Counted from the stretch's first letter, positions 34,037 to 43,440 are shown. The stretch: DNA of 64,000 nt from Pelomonas aquatica (GCF_026712205.1 NZ_JAPPUW010000013.1:113820-177819); one strand, 5' to 3'. The notes: a model not told the origin generated them from the letters alone. Translations and numbers: made by a program.

Positions 34037-35304
34037 CGACGACCACGCCGGACACCGCCGACCCGCGCCGCGCGCTGCTGCGCAACGCCAATTTCCGCTG
34101 GCTGCTGGGCGGCGGCCTGCTGTCCATGCTGGGCGACCAGTTCACGCTGCTCGCCCTGCCCTGGCTGGTCATGTCGATCAGCCGCGACCCGCTGGTGCTG
34201 GGCACGGTGCTGGCCCTGGGCAGCCTGCCGCGCGCCGTCTTCATCCTCGTCGGCGGCGCGCTGGTGGACCGCCACTCGCCCCGGCGCGTGCTGTGGCTGA
34301 CCAAATGGATCAACGCCGCCCTGCTCGGCACGCTGGCGGCCCTGACGGCCGCGGGCGCCATCACGCTGCCGCAGGTCTATGCGCTGACGCTGGCCATCGG
34401 CCTGGCCACCGCCTTCAGCTATCCGGCCGGCAGCGCCATCCTGCCGCAGGCCGTGCCGGTGGCGCTGCTGCAGCCGGCCAACGGCCTGCTGATGGGCGCC
34501 GGCCAGCTCGTGCTGCTGCTCGGGCCGGTGCTGGCCGGGCTGCTCGTCACCACGGGCGGCGCCCCCGGCCTGGGCCGCGGCGGCCTGGCCTGGGCCTTCG
34601 GCTTCGACGCCTTCAGCTTCGCCGTGTCGGCCTGGACGCTGGCGCGCGTGCAGACGGCCGCGCGCGAGGCCAAGGCCGCCCAGCCCGTGTTCGCGGCCAT
34701 CGCCGAGTCGCTGCGCAGCTGCTGGCAGGACCGCGAGCTGCGCGCCCTCTTCCTCTATTTCTCGGCCATCGCCTTCTTCGTCGGCGGGCCCATCCAGGTG
34801 GCGCTGCCGGTGCTGGCCAGCGAGCGCCTGCCCGGCGGCGCCGCGGCGCTGGGCCTGATGCTCGCCGCCCACGGCCTGGGCGCGCTGGCCGGCATGGCCG
34901 TGTCGGGGCTGAAGCCGCACTGGCGGCTGTCCACGCTGGGCGGCACGGTGCTGCTGATCGACAGCCTGGCCGGCGCCGTCTTCCTCGTCTTCGGCCATGT
35001 GCACGCGGCCTGGCAGGGGGCGCTGCTGCTGCTGCCGCTGGGCGCTTTAGGCGGCTTCGTGCAGGTGGCCGTCTACAGCTGGCTGCAAAGGCGCATCCCG
35101 CCCGCGATGCTGGGCCGCAGCATGGCCCTCTTCATGTTCATCGTCATGGGCCTGGCCCCGCTGGCTTCGGCCGCGGCGGGCGCAGCGCTGCGCGTGCTGG
35201 ACGTGACCCAGCTGTTCACGGCGGCGGCGGCCTGCCTGCTGGTGGTGGTGGCGCTGGGCGCGGCGTTCACGCCGATCCGGCGGATTGCCTATCTGCAGGC
35301 CTAG
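34033..35304 (+). CDS. MFS transporter (drug or macrolide efflux type)
   Basis: An inner-membrane protein of 423 residues with about 12 helices. NANFRWLLGGGLLSMLGDQF at the N-terminus and LVDRHSPRRVLW in loop 2-3 are typical of the MefA/enterobactin-exporter MFS branch. It is coupled by ATGA to a MerR regulator with a dedicated operator, which supports inducible export of an organic compound taken in by the cell. The substrate is unknown. Its TAG stop overlaps the first two bases of repeat element A2. Confidence 0.85.
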   Translation: MTTTTPDTADPRRALLRNANFRWLLGGGLLSMLGDQFTLLALPWLVMSISRDPLVLGTVLALGSLPRAVFILVGGALVDRHSPRRVLWLTKWINAALLGTLAALTAAGAITLPQVYALTLAIGLATAFSYPAGSAILPQAVPVALLQPANGLLMGAGQLVLLLGPVLAGLLVTTGGAPGLGRGGLAWAFGFDAFSFAVSAWTLARVQTAAREAKAAQPVFAAIAESLRSCWQDRELRALFLYFSAIAFFVGGPIQVALPVLASERLPGGAAALGLMLAAHGLGALAGMAVSGLKPHWRLSTLGGTVLLIDSLAGAVFLVFGHVHAAWQGALLLLPLGALGGFVQVAVYSWLQRRIPPAMLGRSMALFMFIVMGLAPLASAAAGAALRVLDVTQLFTAAAACLLVVVALGAAFTPIRRIAYLQA

Positions 35305-35568
35305 GGCCTGCTCACACGACGGGAATCGGTGCGAGAGGGTCTGCGCGGGTGCAGGGCTAGGCGTGCGACGCCGCCTGGGCTCATGCCCAGGCAAGGCGCG
35401 CAACGACACCACGCGCCCGCGCAGACCCTCTCCCGAAGGGTTGTTACTCAAAAGCCCGCGCGCGGCGTTGCGAAGCCTCGCTGGGGATGACCCCAGCTTC
35501 GACTTCGCGCCTTGCTCGCGGGCTTTTGAGTGACAACGCATCCGATCCCCGTCGTGTGAACAGGCCCT
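35303..35568. repeat. Two-armed inverted-repeat element of family A, copy 2 (266 bp)
   Basis: It fills the gap between two convergent genes exactly, overlapping both stop codons. The outer ends pair over about 27 bp with few mismatches (35303-35329 with 35542-35568). Arm 1: 35333-35352 with 35413-35432, 19 of 20 bp, capped by a module at 35357-35405 holding GCCTGGGC-TCAT-GCCCAGGC. Arm 2: 35441-35460 with 35517-35536, 19 of 20 bp, capped by a module at 35466-35515 that begins CGTTGCGAAG and ends TTCGCGCCTTGC. The architecture equals copy 1 although the arm sequences differ. Confidence 0.85.
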
Positions 35569-36133
35569 AATCGCTGGAGCCCACGAAACTCACCCTCAAC
35601 TTGCCGTGGACCACCTTCACGTCGCGCACGGCCTGCCTGGCGAACGCGCCCTTGGCGCCGTTGCCGTCCAGCGTGTAGACGGGGTGAGACTGCATCGCCT
35701 GCCGGGCCAGCACGGCGCCGTTGGCCTTCACGAGCTCGGCGTATTCGGGCGGGAAGCCGGCCAGTTCCAGCGTCGTGATCTGCAGGTCGTCCAGGAAGAG
35801 CTGGCCGTCGTTCGGCACATAGCGCGGCCGGCCGGACAGGCCGATGCGGCCGGTCCTCTCGCGCGTGCCCAGCAGCAGCCTCACGTCCGCGTCGAGGCCG
35901 ATGCGGTCATCGCCTTCCCTGAGCACGACCACGGGGTTGGACAGGTCCAGGCAGGCGATGACGAGCTTGCAGTTGCGCAGCGGAAACCGCGTCGCGATGC
36001 GCGCCTGCAGTTCGGCCGGCTCGATGTCGAGATGGCCCAGGGTCATGCCGCCGAGGTAGCCGCAACCCGACAGCCCCGCCGCGGCGAGCAGTGCGGTGGC
36101 GACGTGGGGCAGGCGGCGGATCATGCGGTTCAT
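35567..36133 (-). CDS. YceB-like (DUF1439) lipoprotein
   Basis: A 188-residue lipoprotein. The lipobox LSGC follows a short hydrophobic helix (LPHVATALLAAAG), with Gly-Tyr after the Cys, so outer-membrane sorting is likely. The mature part has AELQARIATRFPLRNCKLVI and a beta-rich core (ADVRLLLGTRERTGRIGLSG, TLELAGFPPEYAELV), matching the TULIP-like DUF1439 family, which may bind hydrophobic ligands. The ATG at 36133 is chosen; two later Met codons are possible. The stop codon is provided by the edge of repeat A2. Confidence 0.75.
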   Translation of the reverse strand: MNRMIRRLPHVATALLAAAGLSGCGYLGGMTLGHLDIEPAELQARIATRFPLRNCKLVIACLDLSNPVVVLREGDDRIGLDADVRLLLGTRERTGRIGLSGRPRYVPNDGQLFLDDLQITTLELAGFPPEYAELVKANGAVLARQAMQSHPVYTLDGNGAKGAFARQAVRDVKVVHGKLRVSFVGSSD

Positions 36134-36202
36134 GGGCTTGCCGGGCGGATCGTCCCACGCCCGAACCGCCGGCAAGCGCCGCCGCCGCCATGCCCGGCCC
36201 GG

Positions 36203-37927
36203 TCAGTAGTCGATCCCGAGCAGCGTGTCCTGGTTCGGCTTCGTGACGCCCGGGTTGCCGCGGAAGTCGGTCCACACCGTGACCGCCTTGCCGCTGGCGT
36301 CGAGCGCCGTGCCGGTGTAGTCGCCGATGAAGGCGCCCGCGAACTGGATGTAGGGGTTGGACGACTGCGCCGACACGCGCGTCTGCGCCGCGAAGTTGTC
36401 GGTCGACGAGCGGATGGCCCAGTCCATGCACACGGGGGCGTCGCGGCGCGCCGGGTCGGCCGGCAGCACGACACCGCCGGTGACGGTGTCGATCTCGGCG
36501 ATGCCGCAGCGGCGGTCGATGGCGGTCGGCAGCGGCGAATACTCGCGCGTGTAGAAGCCCACGGCGATGCGGCCGGCGTTGGCGCCGACGGAGGGGTAGA
36601 CCTTGTCGGCCGCGCCCGTCGTGATGGTGCGCGGCGCCGACCAGGCCGTGCCGTTGCTCGTCGTGACGAGCTTGACCTGGTTGGACGTCGTGCCCGCGAA
36701 GGCCGGCGCGCCGCTGCCGCAGTTGCCGGCGCCTTCGTTGTCGGCCCAGACGATGGCGACCGTGCCGTTGCTCGGGTCGATGGCCATGGACGGGAAGCTG
36801 TTGATGCGGAACTGCATGAAGGACAGCGTCTGCCGGCCCTGCGCGCCGGGGCGCTGGAGGGGGTAGCAGTCGGCGTCGTCGAAGACCCTTGCCACCTCGG
36901 TGTTGGCGAAGCTCGTGCCGCCGTCCACCGAGCGGGCCACGATCAGCGCATCGTGGGCCAGGTTGGCGGCCGCCGAGCCCTCGTAGGCCACATAGAGCGT
37001 GCCGTCGGGCGCCATGCCGACCTGCGAGCCCTGGTTGTAGGGGTGGGCGTCGTCGGACACCTCCTTGACCGAGGACCAGGACTTGCCACCCGTCCGCGAG
37101 CTGGCCATAACGATCGGCGAGCGCAGATAGCCCGCGCCCCTGGGGCCCTGGTAGAAGCGCGTCCAGCTCAGGTAGACCGTGCCGTCGTTGCCGACGCCTA
37201 TCCACTCCTTGTCCTGGAAGAAATTGCTGCTGGCGGCCGAGCTGACCATCACCGGCGCCTCCCAGTGCATGCCGCCGTCCGTCGACACGGCCACCGCCAC
37301 GCCGGAGATCTGCCGCGGGGATTTGTCGAAGTTGCAGACCAGCCCGGCGTAGTAGAGGCGGGCGCCGTCGCGGCTGAACGCCAGCACCGGGTCGCCGCAG
37401 GTATCGAGCAGGCCGAAGAGGCCCGAGCCGCCGGTGTCGCGCGTCCAGCCCGGCAGCACGACATTGGCCCAGGTCGCGCCACGGTTCATCGAGACATAGG
37501 CCACGTGCGCATTGGCCCGGTATTCATTGGCCGACGTGACCAGATGGCGGTCGTTGGCCGGGTTGACGACGACGTTCTGCTCGTTCTGCGGGTTGAAGCA
37601 GGTCGAGCCGTCCGGAAAGGCGAAGGCGGTGTCGCCGACGATCGCGTCGCGCTCCGGCCCGGCCAGCGGCAGGTACAGGCCGGCCGCATCGAAGGGTGCG
37701 CGGCGGCAGCGCGAGAACAGCACCTGGCTGCCCGCCAGCGGGTTGTTCTGCGCCTCTGCCTCGAACTGCAGCGGCGTGCGCAACTCGCTGCCCTCGCCGG
37801 CGCCCATGTCGGGCCCGGTGGCCTTGAAGCGGTTGCCGCCGGCAGCGGCCGCGCCGGCGAAGACGCCGATCGCCAGCCAGGCGGCGGCGCGCGGCATGGC
37901 GGCTGAGATGGTGGTGCGGATGGACAT
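36203..37927 (-). CDS. Exported sialidase-fold (BNR/Asp-box) protein
   Basis: A 574-residue secreted protein with a signal peptide (ends GVFAGAAAAG). It carries several Asp-box-like repeats, STDGGMHWE, RTGGKSWSS and SVDGGTSFAN, separated by beta-strand units, as in six-bladed sialidase propellers. A run of short phrases such as DGTVYLSWTRF, DGTLYVAYEGS and GTVAIVWADNE repeats along the chain. The Arg triad of true sialidases cannot be recognised, so enzyme activity is not claimed. It diverges from another propeller gene across 413 bp, and the two may be expressed together and act on the same external polymer. Confidence 0.75.
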   Translation of the reverse strand: MSIRTTISAAMPRAAAWLAIGVFAGAAAAGGNRFKATGPDMGAGEGSELRTPLQFEAEAQNNPLAGSQVLFSRCRRAPFDAAGLYLPLAGPERDAIVGDTAFAFPDGSTCFNPQNEQNVVVNPANDRHLVTSANEYRANAHVAYVSMNRGATWANVVLPGWTRDTGGSGLFGLLDTCGDPVLAFSRDGARLYYAGLVCNFDKSPRQISGVAVAVSTDGGMHWEAPVMVSSAASSNFFQDKEWIGVGNDGTVYLSWTRFYQGPRGAGYLRSPIVMASSRTGGKSWSSVKEVSDDAHPYNQGSQVGMAPDGTLYVAYEGSAAANLAHDALIVARSVDGGTSFANTEVARVFDDADCYPLQRPGAQGRQTLSFMQFRINSFPSMAIDPSNGTVAIVWADNEGAGNCGSGAPAFAGTTSNQVKLVTTSNGTAWSAPRTITTGAADKVYPSVGANAGRIAVGFYTREYSPLPTAIDRRCGIAEIDTVTGGVVLPADPARRDAPVCMDWAIRSSTDNFAAQTRVSAQSSNPYIQFAGAFIGDYTGTALDASGKAVTVWTDFRGNPGVTKPNQDTLLGIDY

Positions 37928-38340
37928 CGTGATCGACCTTTCTGCTGGACCTCTCACTCCACGGCAGCCATGTGCCGGGCCGGCGCGCCCATTCGCGCCA
38001 AGCGGGCCATGATGTTCCGGTCGACCCGCGCGATGAATCCCTCAGTTGGGTTGCTTCATTCGATGCCCTGCGCAGCGCCGCGGTGCTCCGGGACGCGGCC
38101 TGTCGAAAGCATCCGACCGCTACCGATGCGGATCGGATCGGATCGCCGCCAAGCGATGCATTTGCAACCCACTGCTGAGGCCGGAGCCGCCGCCCCGCGA
38201 GCCGTTGGTCGAAGAACGTGGCCCGACATCAGGGTATGCCCGCCCCACATTCGCGGGGCGGGACCGCCCGCAGCCCTACCCCGGCCTGGGCCGTCGCTCG
38301 TACATTCGAAACCCTTCCGCAGTCTCTCGAGGAGCTGGCG
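37928..38340. other. Divergent intergenic region between two propeller genes
   Basis: 413 bp without a convincing gene. It contains a triple GGATC run near 38130-38145, a GC hairpin at 38239-38262, and a GAGGAG ribosome site just before 38341. It must hold both promoters, but I could not identify -35 and -10 boxes with confidence. Confidence 0.5.
38239..38262. terminator. GC-rich hairpin in the leader of the 38341 gene
   Basis: CCCGCCCC (38239-38246) pairs with GGGGCGGG (38255-38262) over 8 bp with an 8-nt loop. No T-run follows. It could be an attenuator or mRNA stabiliser about 80 nt before the start codon. Confidence 0.4.
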
Positions 38341-40761
38341 ATGAGGAACGGCTTTTGGGGTTTCGGCCTGGGGTTGTGCATCGCAGCGGGCACACCGGCC
38401 GCGCAAGCCCAGTCGGATGCCGACGTCGATGCGCCGGCGAACTGCCTCACCGCGCTCGGCACGGTGGTGGATTCCGACCGGGAAGACGAGGCCGGCGTCG
38501 TGGCGGCGCGCATGGCGGCCGTCTGCGAGGCCAGGGGGGGCGTGCGCACGCTGGACGCGAAGGCGATCGCGAACGCGGCGGCCGATCAGGAAAGGGCCCA
38601 GAACGCCGCGCTGCTGCCCGGCGGCAATGCACCGGCCGGCGTGCCGGTGTGGTCGTCGATCGGCCCGGCGCGCAACAACTGGTGGAACAGCATCTACCAC
38701 CGCACCAGCACGAACGTCGGCCGGATGCGCAATGTGCTGCCGGACCCCGCCCGCCCCGAGCGGGTCTATGTGCTGTCCGCCGGCGGCGGCCTCTGGCGCA
38801 CGGACAACTTCTCGAAGAACAAGCCGGACTGGATGCCGCTCACCGACGGCGCCTACAGCACCTCGGGCGGTTCGGTGGCATTCGGCGCCAGCACCGACGT
38901 GCTCTACCTCGGCATCGGCGACCCCTTCGACGCGACCACATCGGTCACCGGCGTGATGCTGAAGTCCACCGATGCCGGCCGGACCTGGTCCCCCTTCGCC
39001 GACCTGCCCGACGCGATCATCGTGACCGACGTCAAGGTCGACACGTCCAGCGGCGTCGACACGGTCCTCGTGGGGACCGACGCCGGCCTGTATCGATCGA
39101 CGAATGCCGGCGCCAGCTATGCGCGCCTGGTCTCGGCGGCGCTCGCCGGGCGCGGCGTCTGGAGCCTGCAGCGTTCCTCCAGGGGCTGGCTCGCGGCGAC
39201 GCAGGGCAGCTGCGCCTGGGCTCGGGGTTATTGCAGCGGAACGGGGGGCATCGCGCTGTCCACCGACGGCGGCAACACCTGGAGCGCCGTGATGGACCTG
39301 CCCGCCGCCGGCCGCATCACGCTGGCCGTCGCTGCGCCGGGCGATGCCACGGTGTACGCGATCGCCGGCAATGCCGGCGGCAGCGCTCAGCTCGACCTGT
39401 TCAAGTCCGTCGACGGCGGCCTGACGTGGACGGCCCTCGGCATCACCGGCAAGGCGCCGACCAACCCGAACCCGGACCAGCCGACGATGGACATCCTCGC
39501 CAGCCAGGCCTGGTACAACCAGCTGCTGCTGGTCGACCCGCGCGACCCGGCCCGCAACACCGTCTTTCTCGGCGGACAGCTCTCCAGCGCGGTGACGCGC
39601 GACGGCGGCGCGAGCTGGACGCTGCTCAGCGGCTGGCTCGGCGAGTTCGGCCTGCCCTATGTGCACGCCGACATGCATGCGGCGGCGATGGTCAGCCTCA
39701 AAGGGGCGCCCGCCCTCGTGCTCGGCACCGACGGCGGCATCTTCGTGTCGTCCAACGACGGCAAGAGCTTCGACGACGGCAAGAACGACGGGCTCGTGAC
39801 CGAGCTGCTTTATTCGGCCACGGCTGCCGGCGCGAACCCCTCGTTCATGCTGAGCGGCGCGCAGGACAACGGCACGCTGCTGCGCATCCCCAACCAGAGC
39901 ACCTGGGACGGCGTGCTCGGCGGCGACGGCTTCGGCACCGGCTGGAGCCAGGCCAATGACGCGGCGAGCGTCGGATCGCTGTACTACTCGCGCATCCGCT
40001 ACGCCACGGACAACCCGCCGAACGCGCGCAGCAAGTGGTCGCGCTCGCGCGGCATCTTGAGGAATCCGGACTACTACTACTTCTACACGCCGGTGCTCAC
40101 TCCGACGGCGATGGCCGATCCCACCGGCCTGGTCTTCTTCACCAAGACCGGGTTGCGCGTCTACCGCTCGCAGGACGGGGCGGCGACCTGGCAGGCGATC
40201 GGCCTGAGCCGCTTCGGCGGCTTCTTCCCGAACGGCAATCCGGGCCTGACCTGCCGGTTCAACAGCAACATGATGAACATGGCCGTGGCCCCGACCAACA
40301 TCGATCTGCTGGCCGTCGGATGCAACGGCGGCGCGGTCGCCATCACCACCGACGGCGGCGCCACCTGGACGCAACGCTCGATCCGCACGCTGCTCCCCCG
40401 CTACGCGGGCGTCAGCAGCGCCGCCTGGGGCGATGGCAGCACGCTCTACGTGGGCAGCATCACCCCGGGCCGGCCGGTCGTGAAGACGATGAACTTCGGC
40501 CTCACGTGGACCGTGGCCTCGGCGGGCCTTCCCCGCATCGAGGTCAACAAACTGCTGGCGGACTGGCGCGACGCGACCGGCAACACGGTCTACGCGGGAA
40601 CCGCGCTCGGCGTGTACCGCACGACCGACGGCGGCGCCAGTTGGAGCCGCTTCGGCGCCAACATGCCCCTGGTGAACGTGAAGGATCTGCACCTGTCCGC
40701 CGACGGAAAGCTGCTGCGTGCCGCCACCTATGGCCGCGGCGTCTGGGAGTTGCCGCTGTGA
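38341..40761 (+). CDS. Exported multi-bladed beta-propeller protein with about ten Asp-box repeats
   Basis: An 806-residue secreted protein with a signal peptide ending AAQAQ. It has about ten Asp-box units of the S/T-x-D-x-G-x-x-W form: STDAGRTWSP, STNAGASYAR, STDGGNTWSA, SVDGGLTWTA, TRDGGASWTL, SQDGAATWQA, TTDGGATWTQ, TTDGGASWSR and two looser ones. This is the sortilin/VPS10 or xyloglucanase (GH74) style of tandem propeller. The GH74 catalytic Asp pair cannot be assigned by eye. The C-terminus ATYGRGVWELPL closes the last blade as in related proteins. GAGGAG precedes the ATG. Confidence 0.8.
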   Translation: MRNGFWGFGLGLCIAAGTPAAQAQSDADVDAPANCLTALGTVVDSDREDEAGVVAARMAAVCEARGGVRTLDAKAIANAAADQERAQNAALLPGGNAPAGVPVWSSIGPARNNWWNSIYHRTSTNVGRMRNVLPDPARPERVYVLSAGGGLWRTDNFSKNKPDWMPLTDGAYSTSGGSVAFGASTDVLYLGIGDPFDATTSVTGVMLKSTDAGRTWSPFADLPDAIIVTDVKVDTSSGVDTVLVGTDAGLYRSTNAGASYARLVSAALAGRGVWSLQRSSRGWLAATQGSCAWARGYCSGTGGIALSTDGGNTWSAVMDLPAAGRITLAVAAPGDATVYAIAGNAGGSAQLDLFKSVDGGLTWTALGITGKAPTNPNPDQPTMDILASQAWYNQLLLVDPRDPARNTVFLGGQLSSAVTRDGGASWTLLSGWLGEFGLPYVHADMHAAAMVSLKGAPALVLGTDGGIFVSSNDGKSFDDGKNDGLVTELLYSATAAGANPSFMLSGAQDNGTLLRIPNQSTWDGVLGGDGFGTGWSQANDAASVGSLYYSRIRYATDNPPNARSKWSRSRGILRNPDYYYFYTPVLTPTAMADPTGLVFFTKTGLRVYRSQDGAATWQAIGLSRFGGFFPNGNPGLTCRFNSNMMNMAVAPTNIDLLAVGCNGGAVAITTDGGATWTQRSIRTLLPRYAGVSSAAWGDGSTLYVGSITPGRPVVKTMNFGLTWTVASAGLPRIEVNKLLADWRDATGNTVYAGTALGVYRTTDGGASWSRFGANMPLVNVKDLHLSADGKLLRAATYGRGVWELPL

Positions 40762-40813
40762 GGCCGGCACCACTCGCCGCGCGGCGTGAGCGCAGGCCCG
40801 TCGATCCGCTGCG

Positions 40814-41419
40814 CTAGCGCCCCGCCAGCAGCGTCGCGACCTCGGCCGCCGAGCGCACGCCGAGCTTGGCGAACACGCGCGCGCGGTGCACCTCCACCGT
40901 GCGCACCGACACATTGAGCTCGTCCGCGATGACCTTGTTGAGCTTGCCGGCCGCCACGCGCGTCATGACCTCGTGCTCGCGCTCGGTCAGGCTGGCCAGC
41001 CGCGCGCTGCGCTCGGCGGCCTGGGCGCCTTCGGCCTGCATGGCGGCATCCACGGCCAGGGCCTGCTCGATGCGGTCGGCCAGCGCGTTGTCGCTGTAGG
41101 GCTTTTCGAGGAAGTCGAAGGCGCCCTTCTTCAGCGCCTCGACGACCATCGGGATGTCGCCGTGGCCGGTCAGGAAGAGCACGGGGTTCTTCAGCCGGCG
41201 CGCCAGCAGCTCGTCGTGCAGGCGCGTGCCGGTCATGGGCTCCATGCGCACGTCGAGCAGGAAGACGCCGCGCGGCGGGCCTTCGGCATCCAGCGCGGCC
41301 AGCAGCGCCGGGCCGCCGTCGAAGGCGCGCACCGTGAGGCCGCGCGAGCGCAGCAGGAAGGCCAGCGCATCGCGCACGCCGAGGTCGTCGTCGACGAGGT
41401 GGACCAGGCCGTCAGCCAT
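40814..41419 (-). CDS. dctR: FixJ/DctR-type response regulator
   Basis: A 201-residue regulator. The receiver has VHLVDDDLGVRDAL, phospho-acceptor D56 in FLLDVRMEPMTG, TGHGDIPMVVEALKKGAFDFLEKPY with the switch Thr and Lys, then a LuxR/FixJ helix-turn-helix (LTEREHEVMTRVAAGKLNKV, VSVRTVEVHRARV). It overlaps the kinase gene by 8 nt. With the neighbouring TRAP operon this is the DctSR system that senses C4-dicarboxylates in relatives such as Rhodobacter. The ligand here is inferred from context. Confidence 0.85.
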   Translation of the reverse strand: MADGLVHLVDDDLGVRDALAFLLRSRGLTVRAFDGGPALLAALDAEGPPRGVFLLDVRMEPMTGTRLHDELLARRLKNPVLFLTGHGDIPMVVEALKKGAFDFLEKPYSDNALADRIEQALAVDAAMQAEGAQAAERSARLASLTEREHEVMTRVAAGKLNKVIADELNVSVRTVEVHRARVFAKLGVRSAAEVATLLAGR

Positions 41420-43325
41420 GCGCGGGCTCCGGGTTGATTTCGCGGCTCAGCGGCAGGCTGAAGGAGAACAGCGCGCCGCCCGCGGCGGCCTCGCTGGCGT
41501 CGAGCACGCCCTGGTGGGCCTCGACGATGGAGCGGCAGATGGCCAGGCCCATGCCCATGCCGTCGGCCTTGGTGGAATAGAACGGCGCGCAGAGCTGCTC
41601 GACGCGCCGGCCCGCGAGGCCGGGGCCGTTGTCCTGCACGTCGATGCGCACGAAGTCGCCGGCCATGCGGCTGCTGACGGCGATGTGCCGCCCGGCCGGG
41701 CGCGCCAGCAGCGCGTCGGCCGCGTTGCGCACGAGGTTGATGACGACCTGCTCGATCAGCACCGCGTCGGCCAGCACCGGCGGCGCCTGCGGCGACAGCG
41801 CCAGGTCGAGGGCGATCTCGCGGCGCTGCAGCTCGCGGCGCAGCAGCTCCACGGCGGCGCTGATGACCTCGTTGAGGTCGCAGGGCTCGTGGCGGGGCTC
41901 GCGCCGGGTCAGGAACTCGCGGATGCGCGCGACGATGCGCCCGGCGTGCTCGGCCTGCTGGCCCAGGCGCTTGAGCGCGCCGCCGACGAGTTCGTCCTGC
42001 ACGCCCAGCTTGGCCAGCGAGTTGGCGATGCCGGCGTTGTAGCTGGCGATGGCCGTCAGCGGCTGGTTGAGCTCGTGGGCCAGCGTGGAGGCGACCTCGC
42101 CGAGCATGGTCAGCCGCGCGTTGTGGGCCAGGGTCTCGACCTGGCGGCGCTCGCGCTCCTCGAGCCGGCGGCGCTCGGTGATGTCGATGATGCTGCCCAT
42201 CCAGCCGATCTGCCGGCCGCCGGCATCCACCAGCGGCGACTCGAAGACCATCACGTCCACCAGCCGGCCCGAGCTGTGGCGCCAGTGCGCCTCGTAGCCC
42301 TCGCGCGGCGCCTGGCCGGCGAGGTTGCGGCGGTTGCGCTCGGCCACCTCGGCCAGCGCGTCGGGCGGCCAGTAGGGCATGGGCGGCAGCAGGCCGACGA
42401 GCCGCTCGGCCGGCAGGCCGACCATGTCGCAGAAGGTGCGGTTCACGTAGAGCAGCCGGCCGTCGAAGTCGCGCGCGCGCAGCGCGACGAGGGCCGAGTC
42501 CTCCATCGCGCGGCGCCAGGCGGCCTCGGTGCGGCCGGCCACCTCGGCGCGCTGCACCTGGCGCATCTGGCGGCGGATCAGCCAGCTCGCGACGGCGATC
42601 AGCGGCAGGAAGCCGGCCACCAGCACCCAGGCCAGCGGGCGCACGCCGTTGACGGCGGGCTCGCGCAGCGTCAGCTCCAGCGCGGCGTCGGTCAGCGTCG
42701 ACTGCGCGAGCGGGCTGGCGCGCAGCGGGCCGGTCAGCGCGACGCGGTAGCTGGGGCGCGCGCCCTGGGCGGCGCGCATCGGGGAGTCGGTCGTCGAGGC
42801 GATGACCTGGTCGGCGCTGTCGACCAGCTGCACGTCGTATTTGCGCGCCAGCCACCAGGGCACGCCGCGCTTGAGCATCAGCGCCGGCGCATAGCGCACG
42901 ACGAGCACGCCGTCCGGCGCGACGCGGGCCGTCAGGTGCAGGGACAGGCCGTCGTCGGAATGGGCCGCCTCGGCGTCCTCGGGCACCTCGGCCAGCACGC
43001 GGTTGCGCGCGTCCAGCCAGGTGACGGACTGCCACAGCCGGCGCAGGCCGGCGTTGACCTCGGGATGGGCCGCCAGCGCGGCGGTGCTGGGCTTCTGGCC
43101 GGCCAGCGCGGCGGCCAGCTGGCGCAGATGGGCCTGCTCGTCGTCGATGCGGTCGCGCAGCTGGGCCTCGGTGCTGAGGGCGTCAGAGATCATGGTCTGG
43201 CGCTGCTGCTCCTGCTCGTCGGCCTCGTTGGCCCGCACCCAGGCCAGCACGCCCAGCACGAAGACCAGGGATAACCCCAGGGGGGCCAGCCACAGGCTTC
43301 GGGGCAGCAGCTCGCGCAGATTCAT
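41412..43325 (-). CDS. dctS: DctS-type sensor histidine kinase
   Basis: A membrane kinase of 637 residues. Transmembrane helices lie near 11-30 and 230-250 with a periplasmic sensor of about 200 residues between them. A PAS domain follows at about 270-385, then the H-box TLAHELNQPLTAIASYN with His 417, an N box (INLVRNAADALLA) and G boxes (VQDNGPGLAG, GMGMGLAICRSIVEAHQG). The LAHELNQPL form is typical of the DctB/DctS/FixL group. It is divergent from dctP across 115 bp, and probably activates the TRAP transporter genes through DctR. Confidence 0.88.
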   Translation of the reverse strand: MNLRELLPRSLWLAPLGLSLVFVLGVLAWVRANEADEQEQQRQTMISDALSTEAQLRDRIDDEQAHLRQLAAALAGQKPSTAALAAHPEVNAGLRRLWQSVTWLDARNRVLAEVPEDAEAAHSDDGLSLHLTARVAPDGVLVVRYAPALMLKRGVPWWLARKYDVQLVDSADQVIASTTDSPMRAAQGARPSYRVALTGPLRASPLAQSTLTDAALELTLREPAVNGVRPLAWVLVAGFLPLIAVASWLIRRQMRQVQRAEVAGRTEAAWRRAMEDSALVALRARDFDGRLLYVNRTFCDMVGLPAERLVGLLPPMPYWPPDALAEVAERNRRNLAGQAPREGYEAHWRHSSGRLVDVMVFESPLVDAGGRQIGWMGSIIDITERRRLEERERRQVETLAHNARLTMLGEVASTLAHELNQPLTAIASYNAGIANSLAKLGVQDELVGGALKRLGQQAEHAGRIVARIREFLTRREPRHEPCDLNEVISAAVELLRRELQRREIALDLALSPQAPPVLADAVLIEQVVINLVRNAADALLARPAGRHIAVSSRMAGDFVRIDVQDNGPGLAGRRVEQLCAPFYSTKADGMGMGLAICRSIVEAHQGVLDASEAAAGGALFSFSLPLSREINPEPAHG

Positions 43326-43361
43326 GGCTCGCAGTCTATGGAGCCGCGAGGCCGTGCGAAA

Positions 43362-43375
43362 TGTGGAACTCCACA
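43362..43375. promoter_or_regulatory. Palindrome in the dctS-dctP intergenic region
   Basis: TGTGGA-AC-TCCACA is a perfect 6-bp dyad with a 2-bp centre, 66 bp before the dctP start and 37 bp before the dctS start. It is a reasonable operator for the FixJ-type DctR, but only its position and symmetry support that. Confidence 0.4.
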
Positions 43376-43440
43376 ACTACCCCCGCAGGCGGCGGGTCGG
43401 AAGAATCGCGCCCCATACCTACTACCCTACGGAGACAATC

